Below are positions 1 to 9,330 of a DNA stretch of 48,160 nucleotides, in pieces. The notes under the pieces were generated by a model. That model ran no database searches, was not told the origin of the DNA, and saw only the letters and a list, made by a program, of their open reading frames with translations. Origin of the DNA: Acidobacteriaceae bacterium (lineage in GTDB: Bacteria; Acidobacteriota; Terriglobia; Terriglobales; Acidobacteriaceae). The position numbers and the translations under genes were made by a program. The DNA lies in assembly GCA_003168355.1 (NCBI GenBank), contig PMSQ01000033.1:17611-65770 (forward strand), written 5' to 3'. Position 1 is the stretch's first letter, and the number at the start of each line of letters is the position of its first letter.

Positions 1-1
1 T

Positions 2-17
2 TTTCCGGCGCCGGAAA
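2..17. other. perfect 16-bp palindrome at window edge
   Basis: Positions 2-17 read TTTCCGGCGCCGGAAA, a perfect self-complementary 16-mer with no loop. It lies downstream of the Nudix gene stop (82-84, minus strand). Without a T-run or loop it is not a convincing terminator. It could be part of a repeat cut by the window edge. Nothing else is evident in 1-81. Confidence 0.3.
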
Positions 18-81
18 GCTGGATCATGGGCTGGATTCATCGTCTCACAAAAAGCGACAGATGTTCACTCGTCCGTTTGAT

Positions 82-603
82 TTACGAGTGCGCGGCGGCG
101 CGGGTGTTGCGGCTTTCCGGATACTTGCCCCAAGGTTCGCTGTGGAAGTGAATGCGCTCGAGAGCACGATCAATCACGGTTTCCAGTTCACGCGCGTACT
201 TCACTTCGCGGCCTTTGGCTAACCGCTGCCGGGCTTCTTCTGCAGCAACCCATGTGGGATGACGCATTGGCTCATCGGGCTGGCGCAGTTCGTGGATCTC
301 CATCAAGAAGGCTTTAACCACAAACTCCTGCACGCCGCCGGGCTGCCAGAACACGCCCTTGGAGTGGATGTAGAGATGAAAGTGACGCGGCTCGATGGTG
401 CCCAAAGCGCCGGCTTCTTCCGCGGCTTCGCGTTCGGCGGCCTGGCTATGCGAGAGGCTGGCCTCAGGCGATCCTTTAGGGAAGGTCCACTTATTTCCGC
501 CGTTGGTGTTGACCAGCAGGAATTCCACCGTTGTTCCGCGCTTGCGGTAACAGATCGCGGCTACTTGCAGCGGCAGCGACTTCGCAATGCGGGGCGAGCC
601 CAT
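82..603 (-). CDS. Nudix hydrolase family protein
   Basis: A 173-residue Nudix-fold protein, predicted to hydrolyse a nucleoside-diphosphate-linked substrate in the cytoplasm; the substrate cannot be read from the sequence. The Nudix box is visible as G-x13-REAAEEAG followed by A, preceded by WTFPKG. The REUXEE metal-binding core is intact, but the upstream box position that is usually Glu is Leu. I start at 603 (MGSPRIAK) because AGGAG lies 8 nt upstream on the minus strand; the longer reading frame up to 675 begins with an atypical, cysteine-rich stretch and has no such site. The gene lies 129 nt downstream of dctA on the same strand and probably has its own promoter (648-675). Confidence 0.85.
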   Translation of the reverse strand: MGSPRIAKSLPLQVAAICYRKRGTTVEFLLVNTNGGNKWTFPKGSPEASLSHSQAAEREAAEEAGALGTIEPRHFHLYIHSKGVFWQPGGVQEFVVKAFLMEIHELRQPDEPMRHPTWVAAEEARQRLAKGREVKYARELETVIDRALERIHFHSEPWGKYPESRNTRAAAHS

Positions 604-647
604 GGGCCTATCTCCTGAATTGATGTTACTCGCAAGATATTTCACGA

Positions 648-675
648 ATGTTAAAGTGCAACAAAAAATGTGCAA
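648..675 (-). promoter_or_regulatory. candidate sigma-70 promoter for the Nudix gene
   Basis: On the minus strand TTGCAC (670-675) and TAACAT (648-653) are separated by 16 nt, in an AT-rich stretch 45 nt upstream of the Nudix start. Each hexamer departs from consensus at one or two positions. This is inferred from sequence only. Confidence 0.3.
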
Positions 676-732
676 AAAGCGATTACGAAAGGGTAACTAG
701 TCCCGGAATAGGAAGAAAGCTTTATCCCTCAA

Positions 733-2034
733 TTACGCCAGCCTTCCCCTCAGCGTCTCCCGGTCCAACTCCTTCTCCCACAGCGCCACGATCAGCGTAG
801 CCACGCCATTGCCGATCATGTTCACCAGCGCGCGGAACATGCTCATGAAGCGGTCGATGCCGAGGATCAGAGCCATCCCCGCCACCGGAATCGCCGGCAC
901 CACCGACAACGTAGCGACCAGCGCGATGAAGGAAGCCCCCTGCACCCCGCTCGCTCCCTTCGAGGTCAGCGTGGCCACGGAGAAAATAGTGAGTTGATCC
1001 AGCAACGTCAGGTGAGTATTGGTGGCCTGGGCAACGAACAACGCCGCCAGCGTCATGTAAAGGCCGCTACCGTCGGTATTGAAGGTGTAGCCGGTGGGAA
1101 CGACGAGTCCCACCAAAGACCTCGAGCAGCCCAGCTTTTCAAGTTTCTCCATCAATGTTGGAATTGCGGTTTCCGACGAACTGGTGGCCAGCACCAGCAG
1201 AATTTCTTCCTTGATGTGCAGCAGAAACTTCACAATGTTGAATCCCGCGGCCCAGCAAATCGCGCCCAGGACGATAAGCACGAACAGAATCGAGGTCACC
1301 CAGAAAGTTGCGATCAGCTTTGCCAGCGGTCCCAGGGAGGCAAAGCCGTACTTGCCGATGGTGAAGGCCATGGCGCCAAAAGCGCCGATTGGCGCGAAGC
1401 GCATCAGGATATTCACCACGCGAAAGACAACGTGGGTCAGTGATTCGAGCAGCCCCACAATCGGCTTCGCGCGCGGACCCCCCGAGGACAATGCGAAGCC
1501 AAACAGAATCGAAACAAAAACCACCTGCAGGATGTCGCCTTTGGCGAAAGCATCCGTCACAGTGATCGGGACGATGTGCATCAGAAATTCCGTGACGCTT
1601 TGCGCCTTGGCCTGGCCGGCATAATCGGCGACCGCTCGCGCATCGAGCGTCGCCGGATTTACGTTGAAGCCGCTGCCGGGACGAACCACGTTGCCGACGA
1701 TCAGTCCGACGACCAGCGCGATGGTCGAAACAATTTCGAAGTAGAGCAGAGCCTTGCCGCCGACGCGGCCCACTTTTTTCAAGTCGTGCATGCCGGCGAT
1801 GCCGGTGACCACGGTGCAGAAAATGAGGATCGTGATGATCATGGTGATCATGCGGATGAAGGCATCGCCCAACGGTTTCATGGCGACGGCGCGGGCGGGA
1901 CTGAAATAGCCCAGAGCCACGGCAACCACCATGGCGATCAGCACCTGCACCCACAAAGACGCATAGAACGGCTTGCGGCGGGGATCGGCGGGGGGCGCGG
2001 CGTCAGGCTCGGCGGTGACAATTGGAGAGGACAT
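733..2034 (-). CDS. dctA: DctA-type dicarboxylate:cation symporter (DAACS family)
   Basis: A 433-residue inner-membrane symporter, expected to import C4-dicarboxylates (succinate, fumarate, malate) with H+ or Na+. Visible family signatures are the serine-rich hairpin [13 protein letters not shown], the substrate-binding stretch [13 protein letters not shown], and the C-terminal [19 protein letters not shown] leading into a KELD-like tail, which closely follows E. coli DctA. Many hydrophobic segments span the protein and the length is normal for the family. Glutamate carriers of the same family (GltP) are the alternative, but the PTGY and GIDRFM motifs favour DctA. The start at 2034 has only a weak ribosome-binding site. 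tRNA-Pro lies upstream. Confidence 0.9.
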   Translation of the reverse strand: MSSPIVTAEPDAAPPADPRRKPFYASLWVQVLIAMVVAVALGYFSPARAVAMKPLGDAFIRMITMIITILIFCTVVTGIAGMHDLKKVGRVGGKALLYFEIVSTIALVVGLIVGNVVRPGSGFNVNPATLDARAVADYAGQAKAQSVTEFLMHIVPITVTDAFAKGDILQVVFVSILFGFALSSGGPRAKPIVGLLESLTHVVFRVVNILMRFAPIGAFGAMAFTIGKYGFASLGPLAKLIATFWVTSILFVLIVLGAICWAAGFNIVKFLLHIKEEILLVLATSSSETAIPTLMEKLEKLGCSRSLVGLVVPTGYTFNTDGSGLYMTLAALFVAQATNTHLTLLDQLTIFSVATLTSKGASGVQGASFIALVATLSVVPAIPVAGMALILGIDRFMSMFRALVNMIGNGVATLIVALWEKELDRETLRGRLA

Positions 2035-2165
2035 GGTCAGTGAATGGAATTCGCTGTCGGCGAATAATCAAATGCCTGAGGATTAGAGGATCGAGCCACA
2101 CGTCAACTTCGGCGTGTAGCTTTGCACAGTAGCAGATATTCGCGGTTGATGGGAACTGGGTAAAT

Positions 2166-2242
2166 TGGTCGGGGCGCGCGGATTTGAACCGCGGACCCCC
2201 TGCGCCCAAGGCAGGTGCGCTACCAGGCTGCGCTACGCCCCG
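2166..2242 (-). tRNA. tRNA-Pro (anticodon TGG)
   Basis: The minus strand folds into a 77-nt cloverleaf: acceptor stem CGGGGCG/CGCCCCG, D arm GCGC...GCGC, anticodon stem CCTGC/GCAGG with loop CTTGGGC (anticodon TGG, reading CCA and other Pro codons), T arm GCGG-TTCAAAT-CCGC. Discriminator A and an encoded CCA tail are present at 2166-2169. Confidence 0.97.
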
Positions 2243-2323
2243 ACTTTGTCAACATCCACGCCTCTGAATCGGCGACTGTTTCGATTATAAACGACCGAAG
2301 CGCGCTATAATTTTCAGCTGGAT

Positions 2324-2869
2324 ATGCCGAGCCTGCGGTATGCGTTAGTTGCGTACGTGAAAAGTCCAGTGGGAGAGTTCGTGGAGAACCTCCGGCGGGA
2401 ACTGCATCCCGACTTGCCTCATCTGGCGGCCCATCTCACCCTTCTGCCGCCACGCCCTCTGCAGGGGACGGAAGGCTCGGCGCTACAGGTGCTAGCCGGG
2501 ATCTGCGGTCAGGTCGAGCCTTTCGAAGCAACTCTAGGCGACATGGAAAGCTTTGTTCCCACCACGCCCACGGTTTACATCCGCGTCGCTCACGCCGCAC
2601 CTCGTCTGCGTGGGTTGCACGACCAGCTCAATACGCAAGCGCTGGCCTTCGCCGAAGAATGGCCTTATATCCCTCACCTCACGGTCGTAAAGATGCCGAC
2701 AGAACAAGCGGCGCAACAAGCTTTGGGAATTGCCCGCGAACGCTGGCAGCAGTATTCGGGAAGCCGCCGCATCCTGCTCGACCGGCTCACTTTTGTGCGG
2801 GAAGATGCGCAGAACTGCTGGGTTGACCTGGCCCCGGTCCCGCTCGGTGGCACCCTGGTTTCGCCCTAA
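2324..2869 (+). CDS. 2H phosphoesterase / 2'-5' RNA ligase-like protein
   Basis: A 181-residue protein of the LigT/2H superfamily, with the two characteristic HxTx motifs: HLTL (in AAHLTLLPPRP, about residue 37) and HLTV (in YIPHLTVVKMP, about residue 121). In this family the two His-x-Thr motifs form the catalytic site for hydrolysing or ligating 2',5'- or cyclic phosphodiesters. Both motifs are intact, so activity is plausible; the natural substrate is unknown. It stands alone, downstream of the divergent tRNA-Pro and 68 nt before the kinase start, and could be cotranscribed with the kinase. Confidence 0.8.
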   Translation: MPSLRYALVAYVKSPVGEFVENLRRELHPDLPHLAAHLTLLPPRPLQGTEGSALQVLAGICGQVEPFEATLGDMESFVPTTPTVYIRVAHAAPRLRGLHDQLNTQALAFAEEWPYIPHLTVVKMPTEQAAQQALGIARERWQQYSGSRRILLDRLTFVREDAQNCWVDLAPVPLGGTLVSP

Positions 2870-2936
2870 TGCCTCGTGACTCTTCTCGTCACTATGCTCT
2901 GCAACCTGCCGAACAGGATTATAATTGCCCGCAAAG

Positions 2937-5667
2937 ATGCCTCTAACCTCTGGCACCAAGCTTGGTCCCTATGAAATCCAATCGCCGCTAGGATCTGGCG
3001 GCATGGGCGAGGTGTATCGAGCGCGCGACACGCGTCTGGATCGCACGGTTGCGGTCAAAAATCCTGCCGTCGCATCTTTCTGAAAATCCTGAAGCCAAAC
3101 AGCGCTTCGAGCGGGAAGCCCGCACCATTTCGTCTCTGAATCATCCACACATTTGCGTGCTGCATGACGTGGGCAGCCAGGATGGAACCTCCTACCTGGT
3201 CATGGAGTATTTGCAGGGCGAGAGTCTGGAGTCGCAACTGCGAAGCGGGCCTCTGCCCTTGAAACAGGTGCTCGAAGTGGGGGTGCAGATCTGCGAGGCC
3301 CTCGAGAAAGCGCACCGTGCCGGCATCGTGCACCGCGATCTCAAGCCCGGAAACATCATGCTCACGGCATCGGGCGCCAAGCTGCTCGACTTTGGCTTGG
3401 CAAAACCGGCGGTGGCTACGTTGGGCACTCAGCCTTTGAGCGAAAAAGGCAACCTTACGCCTTCCACTCCCACGATTAACCTTTCGGCGCTCACTCCGCC
3501 GCCGGGGACGCTTATCCAGCAAGGCACGATCATGGGCACGTTCCAGTTCATGGCGCCCGAGGTGCTGCAGGGGCGCGAAGCGGATGCGCGCAGTGACATC
3601 TTCAGCTTCGGTTGCGTACTTTACGAAATGCTAACGGGACGGCGCGCCTTTGAGGGCAAGAGCCAGCTTTCGGTCGCGTCGGCCATCCTCGAGAAAGAGC
3701 CGGAAGCGGTCACCACCATTCAGCCGATGGCACCGGCCGCGCTCGATCACGTAGTCGGCGATTGTCTGGCGAAGGATCCGGAAGCGCGCTGGCAGAGTGC
3801 CGCCGACATTGCCCGCGAGTTGCGCTGGATTTCGAGCGGCGGTTCGAGCAGCAGCATCGCTCCTCCGGAGGTTCCCAGGAGCCGGTTCCCTGAACGTCTG
3901 CTTTGGGCCGCGCTGGTTGTGGCGCTGCTTGCGGGTATGGTCTGGCTGGGCCTGCGGGAGGGCGAGCCGGCACGAACGCTGCGATCGTATCTGCCTCCGC
4001 CTGCGGAGACGGGCTTTGAGTTTACCGGCGACTATGCAGGTCCGCCGGCCATTTCGCCCGACGGAACTTTGGTCGTGTTCTGCGCCCGCGGAGCCAAGGA
4101 GCGACCCTCGATCTGGGTCCAGTCGCTCAGCGACCTGGCGGCGAAGAAAATCGAGGGCACCGAAGGCGCTGCCTTTCCTTTCTGGTCGGCAGACGGCAGA
4201 TTCGTGGGCTTCTTTGCCGACGAGCGCCTGAAGAAGGTTCCGGCTGTAGGCGGTCCGGTCACCGCTCTGGCGGATGCGCCCAATGCCAGAGGAGGTTCCT
4301 GGAGTAAGGACAACATCATTATCTATGAGCCCGATTACCGCGATTCGTTGTGGCGGATCAGCGCTGCGGGTGGAACTCCGGTTCGCCTGACCAAGTTTGA
4401 AACGGGCAAGCACACCACCCACCGCTGGCCGCACTTCCTACCCGATGGCAAACATTTCCTGTTCTTCGCAACCAGTCACTCCGGCGATTCCGAGCAGGGC
4501 GTCTACTTCGGATCCTTGGAGGATGGCTCCTACAAGCGCGTTCTCGACTCGGATTCCGAAGCCCAGTACGCCTCCGGCTATCTGCTCTATCATCTTCAGT
4601 CGCAATTGCTGGCGCAGAAGTTCGATCCCGCCAAGGGTGTCGTGTCCGGCGATCCGGTCACGGTGGCGAATTTTGTGGAATACGATGCGGGAACGTGGCA
4701 CACCACATTCACCGCGAGCCAGAACGGCCTGTTGCTCTACGAATCTGGCTCGAAAGCTCTCGGAACCGATCTTTTCTGGGTGGACCGCAGCGGAAAGACG
4801 CTGGGCAAGATCGCGGAACGAGGGTTCTACAAGGGAAGTGGCCAGATTTCTCCCGACGGCAAGCGCCTCGCGGTTTCCATGGGAGATCCGCAGGCTGACA
4901 TCTGGGTTTTCGACCTGGCTCGCGGATCACGAACCCGGCTCACCTTTGGCGGCGCGACGCACTTGATGCCATCCTGGTCGGCGGACGGCCAGCGGGTGGT
5001 TTATCTGCGGCAGAGCGGTGCGACGATCGTAGCGGGAACGTCGCTCCGCGCCCGGCTTGCTAGCGGTGGCGGGCAAGAGGAAGTCCTGATGGAGCGCGAT
5101 CCTTCCGCGATGCCCGTTACCCTGCTCTCGCCGCAGTGGTCGCCGGACGGCAAGTATCTACTCCACATGGAACAGAGCGGTCCCACCAACGCTAGCATCT
5201 GGGCTACGCCTACAACCGGGGACAAGAAGCCGTTCGCCATCGTTCAGCCACCATCTCCGCAAGCCAGGATTGTTGAATTCCGTCTCTCACCCGATGGCCG
5301 GTGGCTGGCCTACAGTTCTACTGAGTCAGGACGGGAAGAGATTTACGTCACTCACTTCCCCAGTGGCGCCGGCAAGTGGCAGGTTTCGCAGACCGGAGGC
5401 ACCTTCCCGGCCTGGCGGCGGGACAGCAAGGAGATTTTCTTCATAGGCCTGGCGGGAGCTCTGCAATCCGCTAAGGTGAACGCGAAAAGCGATGAGTTTG
5501 AAGTGGACCCGGTGCACGAGATGTTCCAGGTGAATTATGTTGCCCCGGTCGGGAACCCCTACGACGTCGCCCCTGACGGCCAGCGCTTTGCTTTCACCAC
5601 GCTCCCGGAAACCATTTCCACGCCGTTGGTCTTGGTCACCAACTGGACGGCTGAGCTTAAGAAATAA
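2937..5667 (+). CDS. eukaryotic-like Ser/Thr protein kinase with TolB/PD40 propeller, frameshifted near the N-terminus
   Basis: A transmembrane receptor kinase of a type common in Acidobacteriota, about 909 residues once one frameshift is allowed for. The ATG at 2937 opens with [13 protein letters not shown] and the glycine loop [13 protein letters not shown], but this frame ends at a TGA soon after a five-A run at 3057-3061. Skipping one A restores [13 protein letters not shown] and the whole kinase. Kinase motifs: ATP-site Lys about 41, HRDLKPGN about 132, DFG about 151, and an APE motif after GTFQFM. A single membrane helix lies at about 319-338, then an extracytoplasmic region of WD40/PD40-like repeats (recurring SPDG and WSADG). 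Restart at the TTG at 3049 would lack the glycine loop. Either a real inactivating indel or a sequencing error. Confidence 0.8.
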
Positions 5668-5791
5668 TTTCCAGTTCCAGTGCTCAAAACGGCTCAGCGT
5701 TCCCGTTTCACCACGACCCCCGCCTGGTTACCAAGTATTACGTTACCCCAGTCAGACCTCAATGGCCCCTGGTACATTTCACTCCCGTGCA

Positions 5792-5820
5792 TTGCACAGC
5801 TATGGCGTGACCTGTAAACA
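5792..5820 (+). promoter_or_regulatory. candidate promoter for the UDP-sugar dehydrogenase homologue
   Basis: TTGCAC (5792-5797) and TAAACA (5815-5820) are separated by 17 nt, about 80 nt before the ATG at 5899. Spacing is ideal and the hexamers are moderately close to sigma-70 consensus. The rest of the 231-nt gap after the kinase gene shows nothing else I can name. Confidence 0.3.
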
Positions 5821-5898
5821 GAAAGAGAGGGATCGGCGTGTAATCCGCGCCGGGAGCGGCTTTAGGCGTAGGTTTCAAGAAAGCCAGGGGGATAGAGA

Positions 5899-7167
5899 AT
5901 GCAGATCGGGGTCTACGGTTCGGGTTTTCTCGGGACGGTGATTTCGGCCTGCCTGGCGGATTTTGGCACTCCGGTTTCCTGCTGTCACCCTGACCGGACG
6001 CGCATGGTAGAGATGGCTCAGGGCAACATTCCCTTCTTTGAAAAGAACCTGAAAGAGATTATCCGGCGTAATGTGCGCGCGGGTCGCCTAGCGTATTCGA
6101 CCGATATCGAGTCTTTTGCGCGCAAGACACAAGTCATTTTTCTGGCGGAAGATAGCGCCGACAACCTCACCGACGTGGTGATGCGCATCGCGCGGTTGGC
6201 GCCCAAGCCGCCGATTCTGACCATTGTCACACCAGTATCGGTAGGCACAGCCTCTGCCTTGGAAAAGAGCTTGCAGGACGCGGGCCTGGCGGGAACGATC
6301 GTCTCCCAGCCTATGTTTTTTACCGATGGTTGCGCCGTGGAGGATTTCAACTGGCCGGATCGTCTGATCCTGGGATCGACCTCCAATGAGGCGGTGCACA
6401 TTCTGAAACAGATTTTTCATCCCCTGGTGATGCGCGGCGTGCCCGTGATCGTGACCAACCAGGCTACGGCCGAACTGGTACGGGAATCGGCCACTGCGTT
6501 CGTGGCGACCAAGATTTCCTTCATCAACGAGGTGGCGGCGCTGTGTGAGCGAGTGGGCGCGGATGCCGTGAACCTGGCGCTGGCTCTGGGTCTCGATAAG
6601 AAGATTGCTCCGCGCTGCCTGCAGCCGGGAGCGGGTATGGGCGGCGTGTTTGCCGAGTCCGACATGGATTCGCTGGCAGAGTTGGCCAAGGCCAACGGCG
6701 TTTCCCTGAAAGTGCTGAGCGCGGCGCGCGATGTCAACCACACTCTGGCCGATCGGCTGGTCGAGAAGATCGCCCTGGCCCTGAATTCGGTGGAGAACAA
6801 GGATGTGGGCATTCTGGGTCTGGCCTTCAAACCGAATACGAATTCAGTGGCGGGTTCATCCGCGGTGCAATTGGCCGAAACGCTGGTCGCCAAGGGCGCG
6901 CGCGTACGGGCTTATGACCCGGTGGCGCTTAGCGATGCAAAAACACGGCTGAACGGATCGGTGCGCTATTGCGAGACGGCTTACGCGGCGGCGGAAGGCA
7001 TGGACGCACTGGTGGTGGGCACGGGCTGGCCAGAATTCCGCGCGCTCGATTTTGACCGCATCAAGCATCTGCTCAAGAGACCGATCATTGTAGACACGAA
7101 GAACTTGCTGGATTCAACACGGCTGCGCGCCATGGGATTTGAATACGTCGGAGTAGGGCGCGGTTAG
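5899..7167 (+). CDS. UDP-glucose/GDP-mannose dehydrogenase-family protein lacking catalytic residues
   Basis: A 422-residue homologue of UDP-glucose 6-dehydrogenase: N-terminal Rossmann motif GSGFLG (7-12), central linker ATKISFINEVAALCERVG, and C-terminal UDP-binding domain beginning ILGLAFKPNTN. Start supported by AGGGGGAT upstream. Family enzymes oxidise a UDP-sugar twice through a catalytic Cys in GGSCFPKD. Here that stretch is GGVFAESD, with Phe251 at the Cys position; the usual Lys and Asn of the KxxxN helix are Arg195 and Thr199; and the NPEFLREG loop reads SQPMFFTDG. Only Asp255 is kept. I see no frameshift, so this is an intact gene for a probable pseudoenzyme or a repurposed dehydrogenase. 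No glycan genes are adjacent. Confidence 0.8.
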   Translation: MQIGVYGSGFLGTVISACLADFGTPVSCCHPDRTRMVEMAQGNIPFFEKNLKEIIRRNVRAGRLAYSTDIESFARKTQVIFLAEDSADNLTDVVMRIARLAPKPPILTIVTPVSVGTASALEKSLQDAGLAGTIVSQPMFFTDGCAVEDFNWPDRLILGSTSNEAVHILKQIFHPLVMRGVPVIVTNQATAELVRESATAFVATKISFINEVAALCERVGADAVNLALALGLDKKIAPRCLQPGAGMGGVFAESDMDSLAELAKANGVSLKVLSAARDVNHTLADRLVEKIALALNSVENKDVGILGLAFKPNTNSVAGSSAVQLAETLVAKGARVRAYDPVALSDAKTRLNGSVRYCETAYAAAEGMDALVVGTGWPEFRALDFDRIKHLLKRPIIVDTKNLLDSTRLRAMGFEYVGVGRG

Positions 7168-7237
7168 GTGACGGTCGTATGGCCCTCGCGGGCAGCGGGC
7201 CAAAGAAGTTGCAGGCAAACGAAACTCTCTCAGAACT

Positions 7238-7417
7238 GTGAGCGAAGATTTTTCCAATCCCGTGGAATTGCCTCAGCGTCCGAAGCTGTTGTCCCGTTTT
7301 CCCGATCTACTCCGTGGAGCTCTCGATAGCTTGTCGTTTCTATTCTTCTGCTTATCTTTTTCCAGTCTGACTCACCTGCTCGGTTCCTTGTGGAGCCGCT
7401 TTTTGGCAGAGGAGTGA
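7238..7417 (+). CDS. possible small membrane protein (59 aa)
   Basis: A GTG-started frame of 59 codons ending at TGA 7415-7417. It has a polar N-terminus (SEDFSNPVELPQRPKLL) and a hydrophobic stretch SLSFLFFCLSFSSLTHLLG that could cross the membrane once. No strong ribosome-binding site and no family recognised. It sits in the 530-nt gap between the dehydrogenase homologue and tRNA-His and may be a chance frame. Confidence 0.2.
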   Translation: MSEDFSNPVELPQRPKLLSRFPDLLRGALDSLSFLFFCLSFSSLTHLLGSLWSRFLAEE

Positions 7418-7515
7418 GGGACCGCCACTCACATTTGCAACCATGGTGCGCGACGTTTCTGCGTTCTCTTGAGCAGCCAGGCCACTCGATCAGCGCGGAA
7501 TCGGCCGCGCGTCAT

Positions 7516-7596
7516 GGCTTGATCTTCGATACCGCCAGAAATCTCTATGGCACAACGAGCGCAGGCGGTACTTCTTCCTGGGGCACGGTCTTCTAG
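7516..7596 (+). pseudogene. remnant of a GloVer-repeat protein
   Basis: The frame reads GLIFDTARNLYGTTSAGG followed by TSSWGTVF and a stop. This matches the repeat unit of the choice-of-anchor GloVer proteins frequent in Acidobacteriota (GLIFDxxGNLYGTT...GGxxxxGTVF). Only one unit remains, with no recognisable upstream or downstream repeat, so I read it as a decayed fragment. Recognition is from memory of the repeat consensus. Confidence 0.5.
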
Positions 7597-7698
7597 ATCA
7601 AACGTCAGTATATCGGAACCCAATTGGAATCGCAGCCGCGATGCGCGAATGCGGGCTTGCGGACATCCACGCAGCGCGGTTGTATAATCAGCGTGGCG

Positions 7699-7774
7699 GT
7701 GGGAATAGCTCAACTGGTAGAGCACCGGACTGTGGCTCCGACGGTTGCGGGTTCGATTCCCGTTTCCCACCCCA
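7699..7774 (+). tRNA. tRNA-His (anticodon GTG)
   Basis: A 76-nt cloverleaf: acceptor GTGGGAA/TTCCCAC, D stem GCTC/GAGC, anticodon loop CTGTGGC (GTG), T arm GCGGG-TTCGATT-CCCGT, encoded CCA at 7772-7774. The base before position 1 (7698) is G and the discriminator is C, the G-1:C73 pair typical of bacterial tRNA-His. The outermost anticodon-stem pair is a C-A mismatch. Confidence 0.96.
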
Positions 7775-7869
7775 GATTTTTCCCCGCCGGGCTCCCTGTC
7801 TTTCTTCTCCTTGTTGTTTATCTTGGTTGTTTATCTTGCGGCGTTTATCCGCGGCGTGTCCGGCAGGCC

Positions 7870-9330
7870 CTATGCTCCGCGTGCTCTTGCCTTTGGCTTG
7901 GAGATAGTCGGCTGGGAATAGGTTCCCGGTTCGCCGCTCTCCTCGAACTTTGAGTGCGCCCCGAGGACATCGTCCCAAAACGAACTTCCCCGGTCGATCA
8001 CGGAGACGCCGAACTGACCCGCACCGGTAGTGTTTTCTTCTCCCGCCCACTCGACCTGAAACTTTTCCTGCTTCCGCATGCGGGCGAGAGAAACTGTGTC
8101 GCCCAGCCGAAGCCTTCCGCGAATGCCTTTCAAAAGAGCTCCCTGTCGGCTGACGTTAATAGTGATCACTTCCTGGTCGAGAGGAACTCCGCTGACATCG
8201 GTCGCGATCAGACGGACGGGCAACGATACGTCGATCCGCGGATCGCGGCGTTCGATCTTGAACTGCCGCATTAGGCCGCTCAACTGGCCTGCCAGGGAAG
8301 CCAGATCCTGCGCCGCTTTTTGCGACTCTAGCGCGCGTGACAGGGTGCCATCGGCGGCCTGCGCCACTCCCCCGATGTTCGCCGAGATGTCCCCGGCGCC
8401 GCTGGCCGCTTCGCTGGCGTTGCGCGTCATCTCATTGGTCGTCGCGCTCTGCTCTTCCACCGCGGCTGCAATGGTCGCGGAAATGTCGTTGATCTGGTGA
8501 ATGACGCCGCTGACCGTTCCGAGTGCCGCCGCCGCACCCTTAGTGTCCGCCTGAATGGCGGTGATTTTGTGACTGATGTCCTCGGTGGCTTTGGCGGTCT
8601 GCTTGGCGAGTTCTTTCACTTCATTGGCGACCACGGCAAAGCCCTTGCCCGCTTCTCCGGCGCGGGCGGCTTCAATGGTTGCATTCAAGGCCAGCAAGTT
8701 GGTCTGCTGCGCGATGGATGCGATGACTTTAAGGACTACGCCGATCTCAGCGCCGGACTGGCCCAGCTTGGTCACGGTGGCGTCGGCGGCCTGCGCTGCA
8801 TTGACGGCGGTGGAGGCCACTTTGGCGGCTTCGTTGGCGTTGGCGGCGATGCTCTGAATGGTCGAAGTCATCTCCCCGGCGCCGGTGGAAAGACTTTGCA
8901 GATTCCGGGTGACCTGCTGCGTGGTGCGGGAAACGGCATTGGCCTGGACCGCGGTCTCTCCGGAATTGGTAGTAATCTGCTCGCTGGCCTCGAGCAATTG
9001 CTGGCTGGCTTCGGCCAGTTTATGGGTATGGGCGATGACCCCGCGAAGGAGTTCCTGCAGTTTGTCCATGAATAGATTGAAGAGGCGGCTGACTTGGCCC
9101 AGTTCGTCGTTGCTGAAATTTCCAGCGACCTCCAGACGCTTGGTCACATCGCCCTCGCCCTCAGCGATATCCTGAATCATCTGGGTCAAGCGCCCGAGCG
9201 AGTGGGAGATACCCCGCACCAGAGCGAAGCTGCCGAGGAACATAAACAGCATGCCAAAGGCGACGAACAGATACACTACCAGAGCGCGGCCAAGAAGACC
9301 AATGGGGCGACGCGCAGGGAAGGCGTGCAA
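7870..9330 (-). CDS. methyl-accepting chemotaxis protein with C-terminal PilZ domain, 5'-truncated
   Basis: A chemoreceptor-like protein: one membrane helix (about 15-38), HAMP region (about 39-95), a long coiled-coil signalling domain whose hairpin tip reads [20 protein letters not shown], then a PilZ domain with RRDPR and INVSRQG motifs that would bind cyclic di-GMP. The usual first helix and periplasmic sensor are missing. The frame opens only at a TTG at 9330 just after a stop, with no credible ribosome-binding site; the first ATG is inside the helix at 9252. On the opposite strand from about 9276 the CheB/CheR-PAS homologue begins, so both genes are cut at one junction. Likely a nonfunctional or altered receptor. 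Confidence 0.8.
   Translation of the reverse strand: MHAFPARRPIGLLGRALVVYLFVAFGMLFMFLGSFALVRGISHSLGRLTQMIQDIAEGEGDVTKRLEVAGNFSNDELGQVSRLFNLFMDKLQELLRGVIAHTHKLAEASQQLLEASEQITTNSGETAVQANAVSRTTQQVTRNLQSLSTGAGEMTSTIQSIAANANEAAKVASTAVNAAQAADATVTKLGQSGAEIGVVLKVIASIAQQTNLLALNATIEAARAGEAGKGFAVVANEVKELAKQTAKATEDISHKITAIQADTKGAAAALGTVSGVIHQINDISATIAAAVEEQSATTNEMTRNASEAASGAGDISANIGGVAQAADGTLSRALESQKAAQDLASLAGQLSGLMRQFKIERRDPRIDVSLPVRLIATDVSGVPLDQEVITINVSRQGALLKGIRGRLRLGDTVSLARMRKQEKFQVEWAGEENTTGAGQFGVSVIDRGSSFWDDVLGAHSKFEESGEPGTYSQPTISKPKARARGA

Noticed and set aside
1094..1954. Long antisense frames over dctA and elsewhere (for example over purA, hom and the receptor gene)
   Set aside because: They are shadows of high-GC codon use on the opposite strand or other frames, with no motifs or ribosome-binding sites.
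3057..3061. Programmed ribosomal frameshift in the kinase gene
   Set aside because: Only five A residues, no stimulatory structure or Shine-Dalgarno-like signal seen; an indel or sequencing error is simpler.
5790..5898. Riboswitch before the dehydrogenase homologue
   Set aside because: The leader is G/A-rich with some pairing, but I could not match it to cyclic-di-GMP or other riboswitch consensus sequences.
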